A program made the position numbers and the translations under genes. A DNA stretch of 36,558 nucleotides, from assembly GCA_938017765.1 (NCBI GenBank), contig CALIJH010000074.1, forward strand, positions 1-36,558, read 5' to 3'. This document shows positions 5,278 to 14,090 of the stretch, piece by piece. Under the pieces are notes generated by a model. The model was not told the origin of the DNA, ran no database searches, and saw nothing but the letters and a program-made list of their open reading frames with translations. This DNA comes from an uncultured Leptotrichia sp. (lineage in GTDB: Bacteria; Fusobacteriota; Fusobacteriia; Fusobacteriales; Leptotrichiaceae). Every line of letters starts with the position of its first letter. Position 1 is the stretch's first letter.

Positions 5278-6640
5278 AGATTTTATCAACTCAAAAAGTA
5301 AGACTTTTGAAAATACAGGGATTGACGTTAATAAAAATACCCTCAATTCTAATATGTTCGAATTCCAGAAAGACATAGTTCGATGGGCACTGAAGAAAGG
5401 AAGAGCCGCAATATTTGCCGAATGTGGGCTTGGAAAGACCTTAATGCAACTTGAATGGGCTAATCAGATACACAAAGCGACAGGTGGCAAAATATTGATA
5501 TTAGCACCACTTGCAGTGGCACCTCAAACAAAGGAAGAAGGAGAAAAGTTCGGTATCCTCGTCAATATCTGTGAAAGTCAGGATGACGTTACAAATGGAA
5601 TAAATATTACCAACTATGAGAAAATCGACAAGTTTATCGGAAGCAGTTTTGAAGCCGTAGTACTCGACGAAAGCAGTATCCTGAAGTCTTTTACGAGCTC
5701 TACACGAAACAAACTGATTGACAACTTCTCAAGAGTTCCGTTCAGGCTTGCCTGTACCGCAACCCCCGCCCCAAACGACTACATGGAGCTTGGAAACCAC
5801 TCCGAATTTCTCGGAGTAATGACAAGGGCGGAAATGTTATCGATGTACTTCGTACATGACGGGGGAAATACAGCGAAATGGAGGCTCAAAGGACACGCAG
5901 AGGATGTATTCTGGAACTGGATGGCAAGCTGGGCGGTATTCATTGACAATCCGAAAAACCTCGATTATGAGGTTGAGGAGTATGATTTACCGAAACTCAA
6001 TATAAGCGAAATAATTGTCGACGGGGATGAAGTAACAACTGAAACGCTTACACTTACCCAACGACGACAGGCAAGGAAAGAAAGCCTTGAATTAAGATGT
6101 AAAGCTGCCGCAGATTTAGTAAACAGCTCTGATGAACAATGGCTCGTATGGTGCGATTTGAATGATGAGAGTGCAATGCTTAAAAGCCTTATAAATAAAG
6201 CCGTGGAAATAAAAGGCTCTGACAAAGCCACACACAAAACAGGCTCAATGCTTAACTTCTCAGATAATCTGATAAAATGCCTGGTAACCAAACCGTCAAT
6301 AGCAGGGTTCGGCATGAACTGGCAGCAGTGCCACAATATGATTTTTGTTGGGCTATCGGACAGCTACGAAAAATACTATCAAGCGGTCCGTAGGTGCTAC
6401 AGGTTCGGACAGGAAAAGGAAGTGAACGTATATATTATAATCTCAGCAAAGGAAGGAGCCGTAAAGGCGAACATTGAAAGAAAGCAGGAAGATGCAAAGA
6501 AAATGCAGGATGCAATGATAAAACTGACTAAAAAAGTGACAAAAAAAGAATTACAGGTGACAACAAGGATAATGACGGAGTATGTTCCGAAAGTCAAAAT
6601 GTTGCTGCCTAACTGGGAGGAGATGAGACAGATATGCTGA
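5267..6640 (+). CDS. phage SNF2/DEAD-type superfamily 2 helicase, 457 aa
   Basis: Helicase motifs appear in order: Q-like FEFQKDIVRWALKKGRAAIF, Walker A AECGLGKT (51-58), motif Ia ILAPLAVAPQT, motif II VVLDESS (132-137, DESS instead of DEAH), motif III CTATPAPNDY, and the SNF2-like C-terminal motifs FGMNWQQCHNM and YYQAVRRCYRFGQ. This length and arrangement match the phage-encoded SNF2/DEAD helicases that sit in replication or recombination modules, where they are thought to remodel DNA or displace proteins. It opens the metabolism block and overlaps genes on both sides. Base composition is more GC-rich than in the second helicase at 8242, so the two are unlikely to be recent duplicates. Confidence 0.85.
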   Translation: MQYKDFINSKSKTFENTGIDVNKNTLNSNMFEFQKDIVRWALKKGRAAIFAECGLGKTLMQLEWANQIHKATGGKILILAPLAVAPQTKEEGEKFGILVNICESQDDVTNGINITNYEKIDKFIGSSFEAVVLDESSILKSFTSSTRNKLIDNFSRVPFRLACTATPAPNDYMELGNHSEFLGVMTRAEMLSMYFVHDGGNTAKWRLKGHAEDVFWNWMASWAVFIDNPKNLDYEVEEYDLPKLNISEIIVDGDEVTTETLTLTQRRQARKESLELRCKAAADLVNSSDEQWLVWCDLNDESAMLKSLINKAVEIKGSDKATHKTGSMLNFSDNLIKCLVTKPSIAGFGMNWQQCHNMIFVGLSDSYEKYYQAVRRCYRFGQEKEVNVYIIISAKEGAVKANIERKQEDAKKMQDAMIKLTKKVTKKELQVTTRIMTEYVPKVKMLLPNWEEMRQIC

Positions 6641-6957
6641 TTTATGTGGCACATCCGTATGGCGGTAAGGAAGAGAATAAGAAAGCCGTTGAAGAGAAAA
6701 TAAAAAAATTAGTGAAAAAGTATCCGAGACACACATTCATAAGTCCGATACACACATTCGGCTATATGTATAACTGGGTCAAGGACTATGAACAGGGTAT
6801 GCAGATGTGCCTGAACTTATTGAAAAGGTGTGACAGACTTATACTCTGCGAGGGTTGGAATACTTCAAAAGGCTGCAACAGGGAATACGAGTTTGCAAGG
6901 AAAAGCAACATAAAGGCATTAAGTTATAAGGAGGCATTACTGAATTGGAAATTTTAA
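6634..6957 (+). CDS. DUF4406 (nucleoside deoxyribosyltransferase-like) protein, 107 aa
   Basis: The Rossmann-like fold of the DUF4406 family is visible: MLIYVAHPYGGKEENKKAVE at the start, HTFISPIHTFGYMYNW in the middle, LKRCDRLILCEGWNTSKGCN and REYEFARKSNIKALSY at the end. Relatives bind nucleotides or nucleosides; the activity of phage DUF4406 proteins is not established. The gene overlaps the helicase by 7 nt and the methyltransferase by 13 nt. Placement next to a DNA methyltransferase hints at a role in nucleotide or base modification, which is inference. GGGAGGAG lies upstream of the ATG. Confidence 0.75.
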   Translation: MLIYVAHPYGGKEENKKAVEEKIKKLVKKYPRHTFISPIHTFGYMYNWVKDYEQGMQMCLNLLKRCDRLILCEGWNTSKGCNREYEFARKSNIKALSYKEALLNWKF

Positions 6958-7934
6958 ATCAGAAAATAGATGACAGGTACGCAATGTACAATGGGGACTG
7001 TGTGGAAGTGCTGAAAGGAATAACAGATAACAGCATACATTATTCGATATTTAGCCCTCCATTTGCGAGCCTGTATACATATAGTAATTCGGACAGGGAC
7101 ATGGGAAATTCGGCATCGGATAACGAATTTTATGAACATTTTAAATTCCTGATATCTGAATTATACAGAGTGACAATGCCTGGAAGGTTATTAAGTTTTC
7201 ACTGCATGGATCTGCCTATGATGAAAAGCCGTGACGGGGTGATAGGGCTTAAAGACTTCCCAGGAGAACTTATAAGAATGTTCACTGATGCAGGATTTAT
7301 TTACCATAGCAGAGTCATAATATGGAAAGATCCGTTAGTAGAAGCGACAAGGACAAAAGCTTTAGGACTATTACATAAGCAGATATGTAAAGACTCTTCA
7401 ATGTGTCGTCAGGGACTTCCAGACTACCTTATAACAATGAGAAAGCCCGGAGAAAATCCTGAACTTATAGCACATCCTGAAGGATTTGGAAGCTACATTG
7501 GGGAGGATGAGCCTGAGGGGCAGAAAATCGAAAGACCCCAACCCGATAAGGAAAAATATGATAAGAAAGAAAAATACAACGAAGTACCCGTGTACAGTCA
7601 TCAGGTATGGCGGAAATACGCAAGCCCAGTATGGATGGACATAAGGCAAAGTAATACTCTTAACGGGAAGTCAGCGAGAGAGGACCAGGACGAACGACAT
7701 ATATGCCCGTTACAGCTCGATGTGATAGCAAGAGGCATTAATTTATGGACAAATGAAAATGATATAGTACTCGATCCGTTCGCAGGTATAGGGAGCTCCA
7801 ACTATGTAGCCTTAAAAATGGGCAGACGTACAATAGGGGTTGAGCTCAAGGAAAATTATTATAACCTGGCAATTGAGAATGTTGAAAAAGCGGATATGGA
7901 TTATATTATCGAAGGAATAACGAATGAATTTTAG
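6945..7934 (+). CDS. DNA (N4-cytosine or N6-adenine) methyltransferase, SPPF type, 329 aa
   Basis: The catalytic motif IV SPPF is at residues 37-40 (HYSIFSPPFASLYTYS). The AdoMet-binding FxGxG region comes near residue 277 (IVLDPFAGIGSSNYVALKMG, then RRTIGVEL), which gives the motif order of the beta group. SPPF is more typical of N4-cytosine than of N6-adenine enzymes, but specificity cannot be read from sequence. The TTG start at 6945 is chosen because AAGGAGG (6928-6934) ends 10 nt upstream; the next ATG (6984) has no site. No partner restriction endonuclease is present, so it is an orphan enzyme that probably protects phage DNA from host restriction. Confidence 0.85.
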   Translation: MEILNQKIDDRYAMYNGDCVEVLKGITDNSIHYSIFSPPFASLYTYSNSDRDMGNSASDNEFYEHFKFLISELYRVTMPGRLLSFHCMDLPMMKSRDGVIGLKDFPGELIRMFTDAGFIYHSRVIIWKDPLVEATRTKALGLLHKQICKDSSMCRQGLPDYLITMRKPGENPELIAHPEGFGSYIGEDEPEGQKIERPQPDKEKYDKKEKYNEVPVYSHQVWRKYASPVWMDIRQSNTLNGKSAREDQDERHICPLQLDVIARGINLWTNENDIVLDPFAGIGSSNYVALKMGRRTIGVELKENYYNLAIENVEKADMDYIIEGITNEF

Positions 7935-7946
7935 GAGGATGAATAA

Positions 7947-8252
7947 ATGACTGAAAAACAGCTTGAAAATAAAATGAAAAAATATTTAAGCAGTAAAAAT
8001 ATTTATCATTTTAAAGTACACGGTAATGGATTTATGAAAAGCGGAATACCTGATTTGATATGTTGTATAAATGGTCAATTTGTAGCAATAGAAATAAAAA
8101 GACCTGATGGAAAAGGTAAAGTATCGAAACTCCAGGAAATAGAAATAGAGCGAATAAAAAAATCTGACGGGATAGCTGTTGTAATGAATAATTATGATGA
8201 ATTTGTAAAATTTATAGGTGAAATTAAAAGTGGAGCAAGTAATGGAAATTGA
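7947..8252 (+). CDS. VRR-NUC domain nuclease, 101 aa
   Basis: The PD-(D/E)xK core of the VRR-NUC family is clear: a short helical N-terminus (EKQLENKMKKYLSSKNIYHF), HGNGFMKSGIPDLICCING with the catalytic Asp, FVAIEIKRPDGKGKVSKLQE with the ExK pair, then a helix and GIAVVMNNYDEFVKFI. Stand-alone phage VRR-NUC proteins are structure-specific nucleases that probably cut replication or recombination intermediates such as Holliday junctions. AGGAGG precedes the ATG. It overlaps the downstream helicase-exonuclease gene by 11 nt. Confidence 0.88.
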   Translation: MTEKQLENKMKKYLSSKNIYHFKVHGNGFMKSGIPDLICCINGQFVAIEIKRPDGKGKVSKLQEIEIERIKKSDGIAVVMNNYDEFVKFIGEIKSGASNGN

Positions 8253-10917
8253 CAATAGCATGCTCTATGAATATCAGAAGAAAGTGCTTGAAAACAGTAA
8301 ATTAAATTATCTCTACCCTCTCGATACAGGAACTGGAAAAACATTAATAGCCCTACATCATTATTATATGTATGCGAAAAATAAAATATTGCTGGTTGTA
8401 GCGCCAGCAGCTAAAATAAAAGAAAAAGGATGGGATAGGGAAATAGACAAATTTAAAAATTACTATGGGGTATCAGATATTAATTATCAGACTATCAGTT
8501 ATCAGTCCCTGCATAAGATTAATTTATCAGATATCAGCAATACTTTTCTAATACTGGACGAATGCCACTATATCAAAAATTATAAAGCCAAAAGATCCAA
8601 GGAAATTTTAAAAATAACAAAAAAACTATTTGGATTTGTAGGGCTTTCTGCGACAATTGCGAGTAATGGATGGGTAGATACAATAAATTACTTTCTGATG
8701 TTCGCAATATATAAAAATGCAAGAGAATTCCTGAAAAAACACGCAATATATGAAATGATTGATTACGGGAAGGTTAAAGTTAATCAAATTATTGGGTGGA
8801 GAGACGAAAACATACTGAAATCAATATTTGATAAAATATCAGCCCCGATGCTTAAAAAAGAAGACTGTCTGGATTTACCCCCTATTGTTTTTACAGATAT
8901 TTATTTAAAAAAATCGAAAGACTATGAAATTATAAAAAAAAACAGGGTACACAAAGATATTGTGTACGATAACATGGCAAAATTGATAGCAGGATTACGG
9001 TTAAACGGAAATCTGAAAGATAAAATAGAATATTTAAAAATGATACGCGAATCAAATGAAGAAAATATAATTATATTTTATAACTTTCATGCCGAATATG
9101 AACTGATAAAATCAGAATTTGAAAAAAGTAAAATAGATATTGATTATGAAGTGAGAGGCGGAATCAATAAACTTCCTGAATACAATGAATTCGAAAGAAT
9201 ACACAGAACTGTAACATTGGTACAGATTCAGGCGGGAGGAACAGGGATAGAACTCACATATGGAAATCTGATAGTATTATTCAGTCCCACATGGTCTTAT
9301 CAGGATTACGAACAAGCATTGGGAAGGGCATATCGGAACGGACAAAATAAAAAGGTAACGGTATATAAATTTATTGTAGAAGATACTATTGACAGTGATG
9401 TATATAAAGCACTTGAGCATAAAAAAGATTTTACAGAAAAACTATTTTTAAAAAAACAGGAGGGAATGGAAATGGATAACACTGGAACAAAGAAAATAAT
9501 AGAACCAGGCGAGAATGTAACAAAAAACAGACATAAATATGTCGGAGGTTCCGATTTACCAGCATTATTGAATGTAAGTAATTATAAAACACAGTATGAA
9601 CTGGCAAAAGAAAAAGCTGGATTATGCCCGGTAGATTTTAAAGGTAATGAATATACAAGGTATGGGCAAATACTCGAACCTTTAATAAGGGATTATATAA
9701 ACAGTACATATGGAACAAATTTTAAGGAAAATACAAATATAGATGAAGAAAATCACATAAGAAGTAATACAGATGGATTCGATCCTGAGCAAAAATTATT
9801 ACTGGAAGTAAAGACAAACAATGGGGAAAAGGAAGATTTAACTGAATATATTGTGCAAATTCAGCTGTATCTGTACCAGTTTGAAATAGATAACTGTTAT
9901 CTGGCACAATATAAGAGACCTGAAAACTTTTATAAGGGAATGGATTTTGACATTCAAAATTCTGAAGAATACTTTGATACGGAATTTGATCCCGAAAATC
10001 TCGATATATCCTTAATAGAAAAAGACGAAAATCTAATAAAATACATCTTAGATGAAATAAGATTATTCTGGACAAGGGTAAACTATCTAATAGAAAATCC
10101 GAACGCTTCTGAAGGAGAATACTATACATGTACTAAAATAGGGGTATATGATCAGAAGGCATATTTAAAAACAATGAGTAATATTGAAAAATTAAATATG
10201 AAATTAGAAAAAATGAAGGAAATAAAAGAAAAATTAGAACAGGAAAAAGAAATTTTATATGCGATTATGGATACGTTCAATTTTAAAAATATTACAACTG
10301 ATAAATTTTCAATAGTTAAAATCCCGGCAACTGTAAACAAGACTTTCGATACTAAAAAATTTCAAAGCGAACATAAGGACTTATATGAACGATATCTTAA
10401 GGAAACAGAAAAAAAAGGACATATAAGAATTTCTGAAATAAAAAAAGAAAATACTATGAAAATGGCAGAAAAAGTAAGTGAGAAAAAAGTTATACAAAAA
10501 CCTATAGAGAATAAAACGGAAAAAGAAACGGAAAAGAAAACTGCAAAAATTAATAAAAACAGTGACTGGGAGCCTTTGGAATTTGAAAGAAAAATGGATA
10601 AGTGGATAGCAGCAAAGAATAAAAAAATCAATAGCGTTACAAATGAACGTTATAGTGTATATCGGCCTGAAAAAAATACTATAAGGGTTGTACAGAATAA
10701 AAATTCTAAAAATTGTATAATAGATTTTGAATTTAATAAGGAAGATATGTCTGTAAAATTAGGAGATGACAGCAATTTCGATAAAACAATCCCTGTAAAT
10801 TTTGAAGATTTCAATAGAATAATAAGAGCTATGCCTGTATGGGTAATGCTTGATAATATTCCCGATGAAAATACAGGAAATAAAGCTAATAACGAAAATA
10901 ATGAGGAGAGTGAATAA
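8242..10917 (+). CDS. SNF2-type helicase fused to YqaJ-like exonuclease, 891 aa
   Basis: Two normally separate phage proteins share one frame. Residues 1-410 are an SF2/SNF2 helicase: Walker A DTGTGKT (28-34), DECH (106-109), SAT (136-138), AGGTGIELTYGNLIVLFSPT and QALGRAYRNGQ. Residues from about 430 are a YqaJ-type nuclease (YVGGSDLPALLNVSNYKTQY, GQILEPLIRDYI, DGFDPEQKLLLEVKTNN with the D...ExK core). A coiled coil (NMKLEKMKEIKEKLEQEKEI), a Lys/Glu linker and an unassigned 110-residue C-terminal domain follow. The ATG at 8242 gives the best start. A full ribosome-binding site and two ATGs lie at the junction (9458-9474), so the exonuclease may also be made alone. The exonuclease would resect ends for the Sak4-like protein encoded next. 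Confidence 0.85.
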   Translation: MEIDNSMLYEYQKKVLENSKLNYLYPLDTGTGKTLIALHHYYMYAKNKILLVVAPAAKIKEKGWDREIDKFKNYYGVSDINYQTISYQSLHKINLSDISNTFLILDECHYIKNYKAKRSKEILKITKKLFGFVGLSATIASNGWVDTINYFLMFAIYKNAREFLKKHAIYEMIDYGKVKVNQIIGWRDENILKSIFDKISAPMLKKEDCLDLPPIVFTDIYLKKSKDYEIIKKNRVHKDIVYDNMAKLIAGLRLNGNLKDKIEYLKMIRESNEENIIIFYNFHAEYELIKSEFEKSKIDIDYEVRGGINKLPEYNEFERIHRTVTLVQIQAGGTGIELTYGNLIVLFSPTWSYQDYEQALGRAYRNGQNKKVTVYKFIVEDTIDSDVYKALEHKKDFTEKLFLKKQEGMEMDNTGTKKIIEPGENVTKNRHKYVGGSDLPALLNVSNYKTQYELAKEKAGLCPVDFKGNEYTRYGQILEPLIRDYINSTYGTNFKENTNIDEENHIRSNTDGFDPEQKLLLEVKTNNGEKEDLTEYIVQIQLYLYQFEIDNCYLAQYKRPENFYKGMDFDIQNSEEYFDTEFDPENLDISLIEKDENLIKYILDEIRLFWTRVNYLIENPNASEGEYYTCTKIGVYDQKAYLKTMSNIEKLNMKLEKMKEIKEKLEQEKEILYAIMDTFNFKNITTDKFSIVKIPATVNKTFDTKKFQSEHKDLYERYLKETEKKGHIRISEIKKENTMKMAEKVSEKKVIQKPIENKTEKETEKKTAKINKNSDWEPLEFERKMDKWIAAKNKKINSVTNERYSVYRPEKNTIRVVQNKNSKNCIIDFEFNKEDMSVKLGDDSNFDKTIPVNFEDFNRIIRAMPVWVMLDNIPDENTGNKANNENNEESE
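9458..9474 (+). promoter_or_regulatory. internal ribosome-binding site and start inside the helicase-exonuclease gene
   Basis: AGGAGGG (9458-9464) is followed by in-frame ATGs at 9466 and 9472; the second has ideal 7-nt spacing. It falls exactly between the helicase and nuclease domains, and initiation at 9472 would give a 481-residue exonuclease. It looks like the intact start of a once separate gene whose upstream neighbour lost its stop. Confidence 0.65.
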
Positions 10918-10919
10918 TA

Positions 10920-11828
10920 ATGAACATATTACCTGTTAATGAGCCAAAAAAACCTGACCTGACACCAAAAAACTATTTAATATGGGGAGAATCAATGAGC
11001 GGGAAAACATATCTTGCAAGACAATTTCCCAACCCTATAATACTGAACACAGATGGGAACGGTCAAAAAATAGATACTCCAAGTATAGAAGTTAAAGATT
11101 ACGAGCATTTTTTAAACATAATAGAGGCATTAAAAACAGAAAAACATACATATGAAACAGTAATAATAGATTTAGTTGATGACATTCAATCGATGGTGAG
11201 CAACTACGTATGTGAAAAATTTGGAATAGAACACGAGGCCGATGCTCCATTTGGAAGAGCGTTCGGAGAAGTAAAAACCAAGTGGAAGAAATTGATGATG
11301 GACTTAACAAAAATCAATATGAATGTGATATTCATAAGTCATTATATGGAAAAAACCGAAGGAAACAGCACAACATCTTATCCGAGTTTACCTGCAGCGT
11401 ATCTGAATATGTGCATGGGAAGATGTGATATGACAATAAAATGTACAAAGATTGGTAACACATATATCAGACAGGTGACAGCAAGACGGGAAATATATAC
11501 TGAAGATTTAATTCAGGATAAGATTATACTTGATATAATGAAAACAATAAAAGGAGTATTTGACACACCTAAAACATTACAAAAAAGTGAAAGTAAAGTC
11601 ATATTACCTAAAATTCCTGTAAAAAACGCAGTGAAATCAGATGTTAAAATTGAAAATAATATCAGTGAAAACAATGTTGATGAAAACAGCAAAAAATCAA
11701 AACAGGAAGAAAAAATTCTTGTTAAAAAACCTGAAATAAAGAAAGTTATACCCGCAGGAATAAAGAAAGCGGCAATAAATAAAGACTTAATAAACAAAAT
11801 AAAAAATAACAATTTGGGAGGAAATTAA
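10920..11828 (+). CDS. Sak4-like RecA-fold ATPase (AAA_24), 302 aa
   Basis: Walker A GESMSGKT is at residues 23-30, Walker B-like TVIIDLVDDIQSMV near residue 80 and a sensor-like MNVIFISHYMEKTEG near 137. The pattern is that of AAA_24 phage nucleotide-binding proteins, whose Sak4 members promote single-strand annealing together with a phage SSB. A flexible Lys-rich tail (about residue 220 on) resembles that of the preceding gene. It sits between a YqaJ exonuclease and a DUF669-like protein, the usual trio of a phage recombination module. GAGGAG precedes the ATG. Confidence 0.8.
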   Translation: MNILPVNEPKKPDLTPKNYLIWGESMSGKTYLARQFPNPIILNTDGNGQKIDTPSIEVKDYEHFLNIIEALKTEKHTYETVIIDLVDDIQSMVSNYVCEKFGIEHEADAPFGRAFGEVKTKWKKLMMDLTKINMNVIFISHYMEKTEGNSTTSYPSLPAAYLNMCMGRCDMTIKCTKIGNTYIRQVTARREIYTEDLIQDKIILDIMKTIKGVFDTPKTLQKSESKVILPKIPVKNAVKSDVKIENNISENNVDENSKKSKQEEKILVKKPEIKKVIPAGIKKAAINKDLINKIKNNNLGGN

Positions 11829-11829
11829 A

Positions 11830-12258
11830 ATGGCAGATTTACTAAAAGCAGCATCAGAAATATTTAATAAAGGATTCGATGTGGAAAATGATCCAGTGAG
11901 TGACTTTGAACCAATTAACGACGGGGTTTATTCAGGATATATAGAAGGATTTGAACATAAGGAATTTAGTACAGGAACCGAAGCATTACAATTTAAAATA
12001 AAAATATCAGATGAACCATATGAAGGAAGATTATATTTTGGAGCATTATTCCTATCTGAAAAAGTAATAAATACAAGTATAAAAAGACTTCTGAAATATG
12101 CCCACAGATTAAATATAGAGCTGGGACCGGAAGATTTTTCAGATACGGATTTATTAGTTGAAAAAATGCAGGAGGCGGTAGGTTATCAATGTACTCTCAC
12201 ATTAAAAACAACTGTAAATAAAAAAGGAGAATTCCAAAGTTTTGAATTAGAGTTTTAA
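11830..12258 (+). CDS. DUF669-like single-strand-binding candidate, 142 aa
   Basis: The protein begins MADLLKAASEIFNKGFDVEN and continues FEPINDGVYSGYIEGFEHKE, FKIKISDEPYEGRLYFGALF and a C-terminal beta pair (GYQCTLTLKTTVNKKGEFQS). This is the layout of DUF669, found next to Sak4/AAA_24 genes in many phages and suspected to act as an OB-fold SSB-like partner. GGGAGGAAAT precedes the ATG, 1 nt after the upstream stop. The partner role is inferred from context. Confidence 0.7.
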   Translation: MADLLKAASEIFNKGFDVENDPVSDFEPINDGVYSGYIEGFEHKEFSTGTEALQFKIKISDEPYEGRLYFGALFLSEKVINTSIKRLLKYAHRLNIELGPEDFSDTDLLVEKMQEAVGYQCTLTLKTTVNKKGEFQSFELEF

Positions 12259-12293
12259 AATGTAATTTTAAATGAACGGAATTAGGAGGAAAC

Positions 12294-14090
12294 ATGATAG
12301 CTTTTTACGACTTTGAAGTATTTAAACATGACTGGCTGGTAGTTTTTAAGACTACCAGTCATGTATATAAAATACATAATGACAGGGATAAACTGAAAAA
12401 AATATTAAAAAACTTTTCACTACTTATAGGTTTTAATAATCATAACTATGATGACTATATTTTAGCTGAACTATTAAGAGATAAGGTAGTAACGGAAGTA
12501 TATGATTTATCGCAGAGTATAGTAATAGATAAAATAAAACCCAAAATAAGGCTGAATTTTCCGACTATTGATGTAATGCAGGAAATGAAACAGGGGGTGG
12601 GACTTAAGGAAATTGAAGCAAACTTAAAATTGAACATACACGAAACCCCCGTAAATTTCAACCTGAAACGAAAATTGTTTGATCATGAGATAGAAAAAAC
12701 TTTTCAATATTGTGAAAATGACGTAAAGGTAACTGAAACTATATTTAATTTAAGAAGTGACTATTTTCAGTCTAAATTTGAAATAATTCAGGAATTCGGT
12801 CTTGATAGTATGTGTGTAAAAAATACCCGTGCGATACTGGCAAGTAAAGTTTTGAAATGTAGGAAAATAAATCTGCCGAACGACAGGCTGAATTTAACTT
12901 ATGATGAAAGATTAGATTTAGATAAAATTCCTGAAACAATAAGAAATTTTTATATAAATATTGAAAAAAAATTCAATGCAGGTGGAAATTTCGAAGAACT
13001 TGAAAAAGAGCAACTTGAGTATAATTTAAATGGAGTCCCTCATTTTTTCGGTTTCGGAGGATTACATGGAGCAGTAGACAATTTGATTTATGAAGGAAAC
13101 ATGCTGTGTATAGATGTAGGTTCATATTACCCGAGCCTTATGATAAATAATAATTTCATAAGCAGGGCTTCCGAGAGTCCTGAACTATACAAAAATTTAT
13201 ATAAAAAAAGAATGGAATACAAAGCAAGGAAAGATGGAAGGCAACAGGTATATAAAATACTTCTTAACGCCACTTTTGGAGCAATGAAGAGCGGATACAA
13301 TAAATTATTCGACCCTGTTCAGAGCAATAACATATGTGTAAACGGACAATTAATCTTGACGGATCTTATAATCAGAATATCAAGCTTATGTAAAATAATA
13401 CAGAGCAATACTGACGGTCTTATAGTCGCATATGATGAAAAAAATCTTGAAAAAATACTTAAAATATGCAAAGAATGGGAAAATCAGTATAACCTGACTC
13501 TCGATTACGACTATGCGGTAAAGATAGCACAGCGAGATGTAAATAATTACTGTCTTAAATATAAAAATGGAAAAATAAAAACCAAGGGCCGTTTCGGTTA
13601 TAATGAAGGCGGAAATTTTGAAAGGACATCATTAAGTATCATAGATATGGCATTAACCGAATACTATATGAACGACAGGGATATTGATTTATACTTAATC
13701 GAACAGTATAAAAATAATAATATTATTCCTTTCCAGTTAATAGCGAAGATGGGCGGAACATTCAGTAAAATAATGCATGAAATTTATGATGAAAAATCAG
13801 ACAAGGATGGGAACTTGCAAGAACAGGGATATTCACATATGATTGAACTGCAAAAAATTAATAGAATTTTTGCAACAAATGATAAAAAATACGGTGCATT
13901 ATATAAAATAAAAATCGAAGACGGAATTGAAAGATTCCATAAAATAGCAAACTGCCCGGAAAATGCCATCGTACACAATGAAGAAATGGAGACATTTGAT
14001 AAATCCTTGATTAATCTGAATTATTATTCAGAATTAATCAAGTCGAATATGATAAAAAGAGAGGTCGGTTTGAATGACTTCAATACATGA
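12294..14090 (+). CDS. family B DNA polymerase with 3'-5' exonuclease, 598 aa
   Basis: The N-terminal third is a DEDD proofreading exonuclease: Exo I YDFE (D6, E8), Exo II GFNNHNYDDYIL (46-57), Exo III YCENDV (D143). GFGGLHGAVDNL (253-264) is the YxGG-like hinge. The polymerase motifs are A DVGSYYPSLM (274-283), B VYKILLNATFGAM (319-331) and C QSNTDGLIV (370-378). Motif C has Asn in place of the first Asp of DTD but keeps the second, metal-binding Asp. Only about 40 residues separate motifs A and B, leaving no room for a large TPR1 insertion, so it may not be protein-primed. It is small for the family (usually 700 or more). AGGAGG precedes the ATG. Confidence 0.85.
   Translation: MIAFYDFEVFKHDWLVVFKTTSHVYKIHNDRDKLKKILKNFSLLIGFNNHNYDDYILAELLRDKVVTEVYDLSQSIVIDKIKPKIRLNFPTIDVMQEMKQGVGLKEIEANLKLNIHETPVNFNLKRKLFDHEIEKTFQYCENDVKVTETIFNLRSDYFQSKFEIIQEFGLDSMCVKNTRAILASKVLKCRKINLPNDRLNLTYDERLDLDKIPETIRNFYINIEKKFNAGGNFEELEKEQLEYNLNGVPHFFGFGGLHGAVDNLIYEGNMLCIDVGSYYPSLMINNNFISRASESPELYKNLYKKRMEYKARKDGRQQVYKILLNATFGAMKSGYNKLFDPVQSNNICVNGQLILTDLIIRISSLCKIIQSNTDGLIVAYDEKNLEKILKICKEWENQYNLTLDYDYAVKIAQRDVNNYCLKYKNGKIKTKGRFGYNEGGNFERTSLSIIDMALTEYYMNDRDIDLYLIEQYKNNNIIPFQLIAKMGGTFSKIMHEIYDEKSDKDGNLQEQGYSHMIELQKINRIFATNDKKYGALYKIKIEDGIERFHKIANCPENAIVHNEEMETFDKSLINLNYYSELIKSNMIKREVGLNDFNT

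Noticed and set aside
9722..10129. 135-codon open frame on the minus strand
   Set aside because: It lies entirely antisense to the YqaJ exonuclease domain, has no ribosome-binding site and a composition expected from the complement of a real gene.
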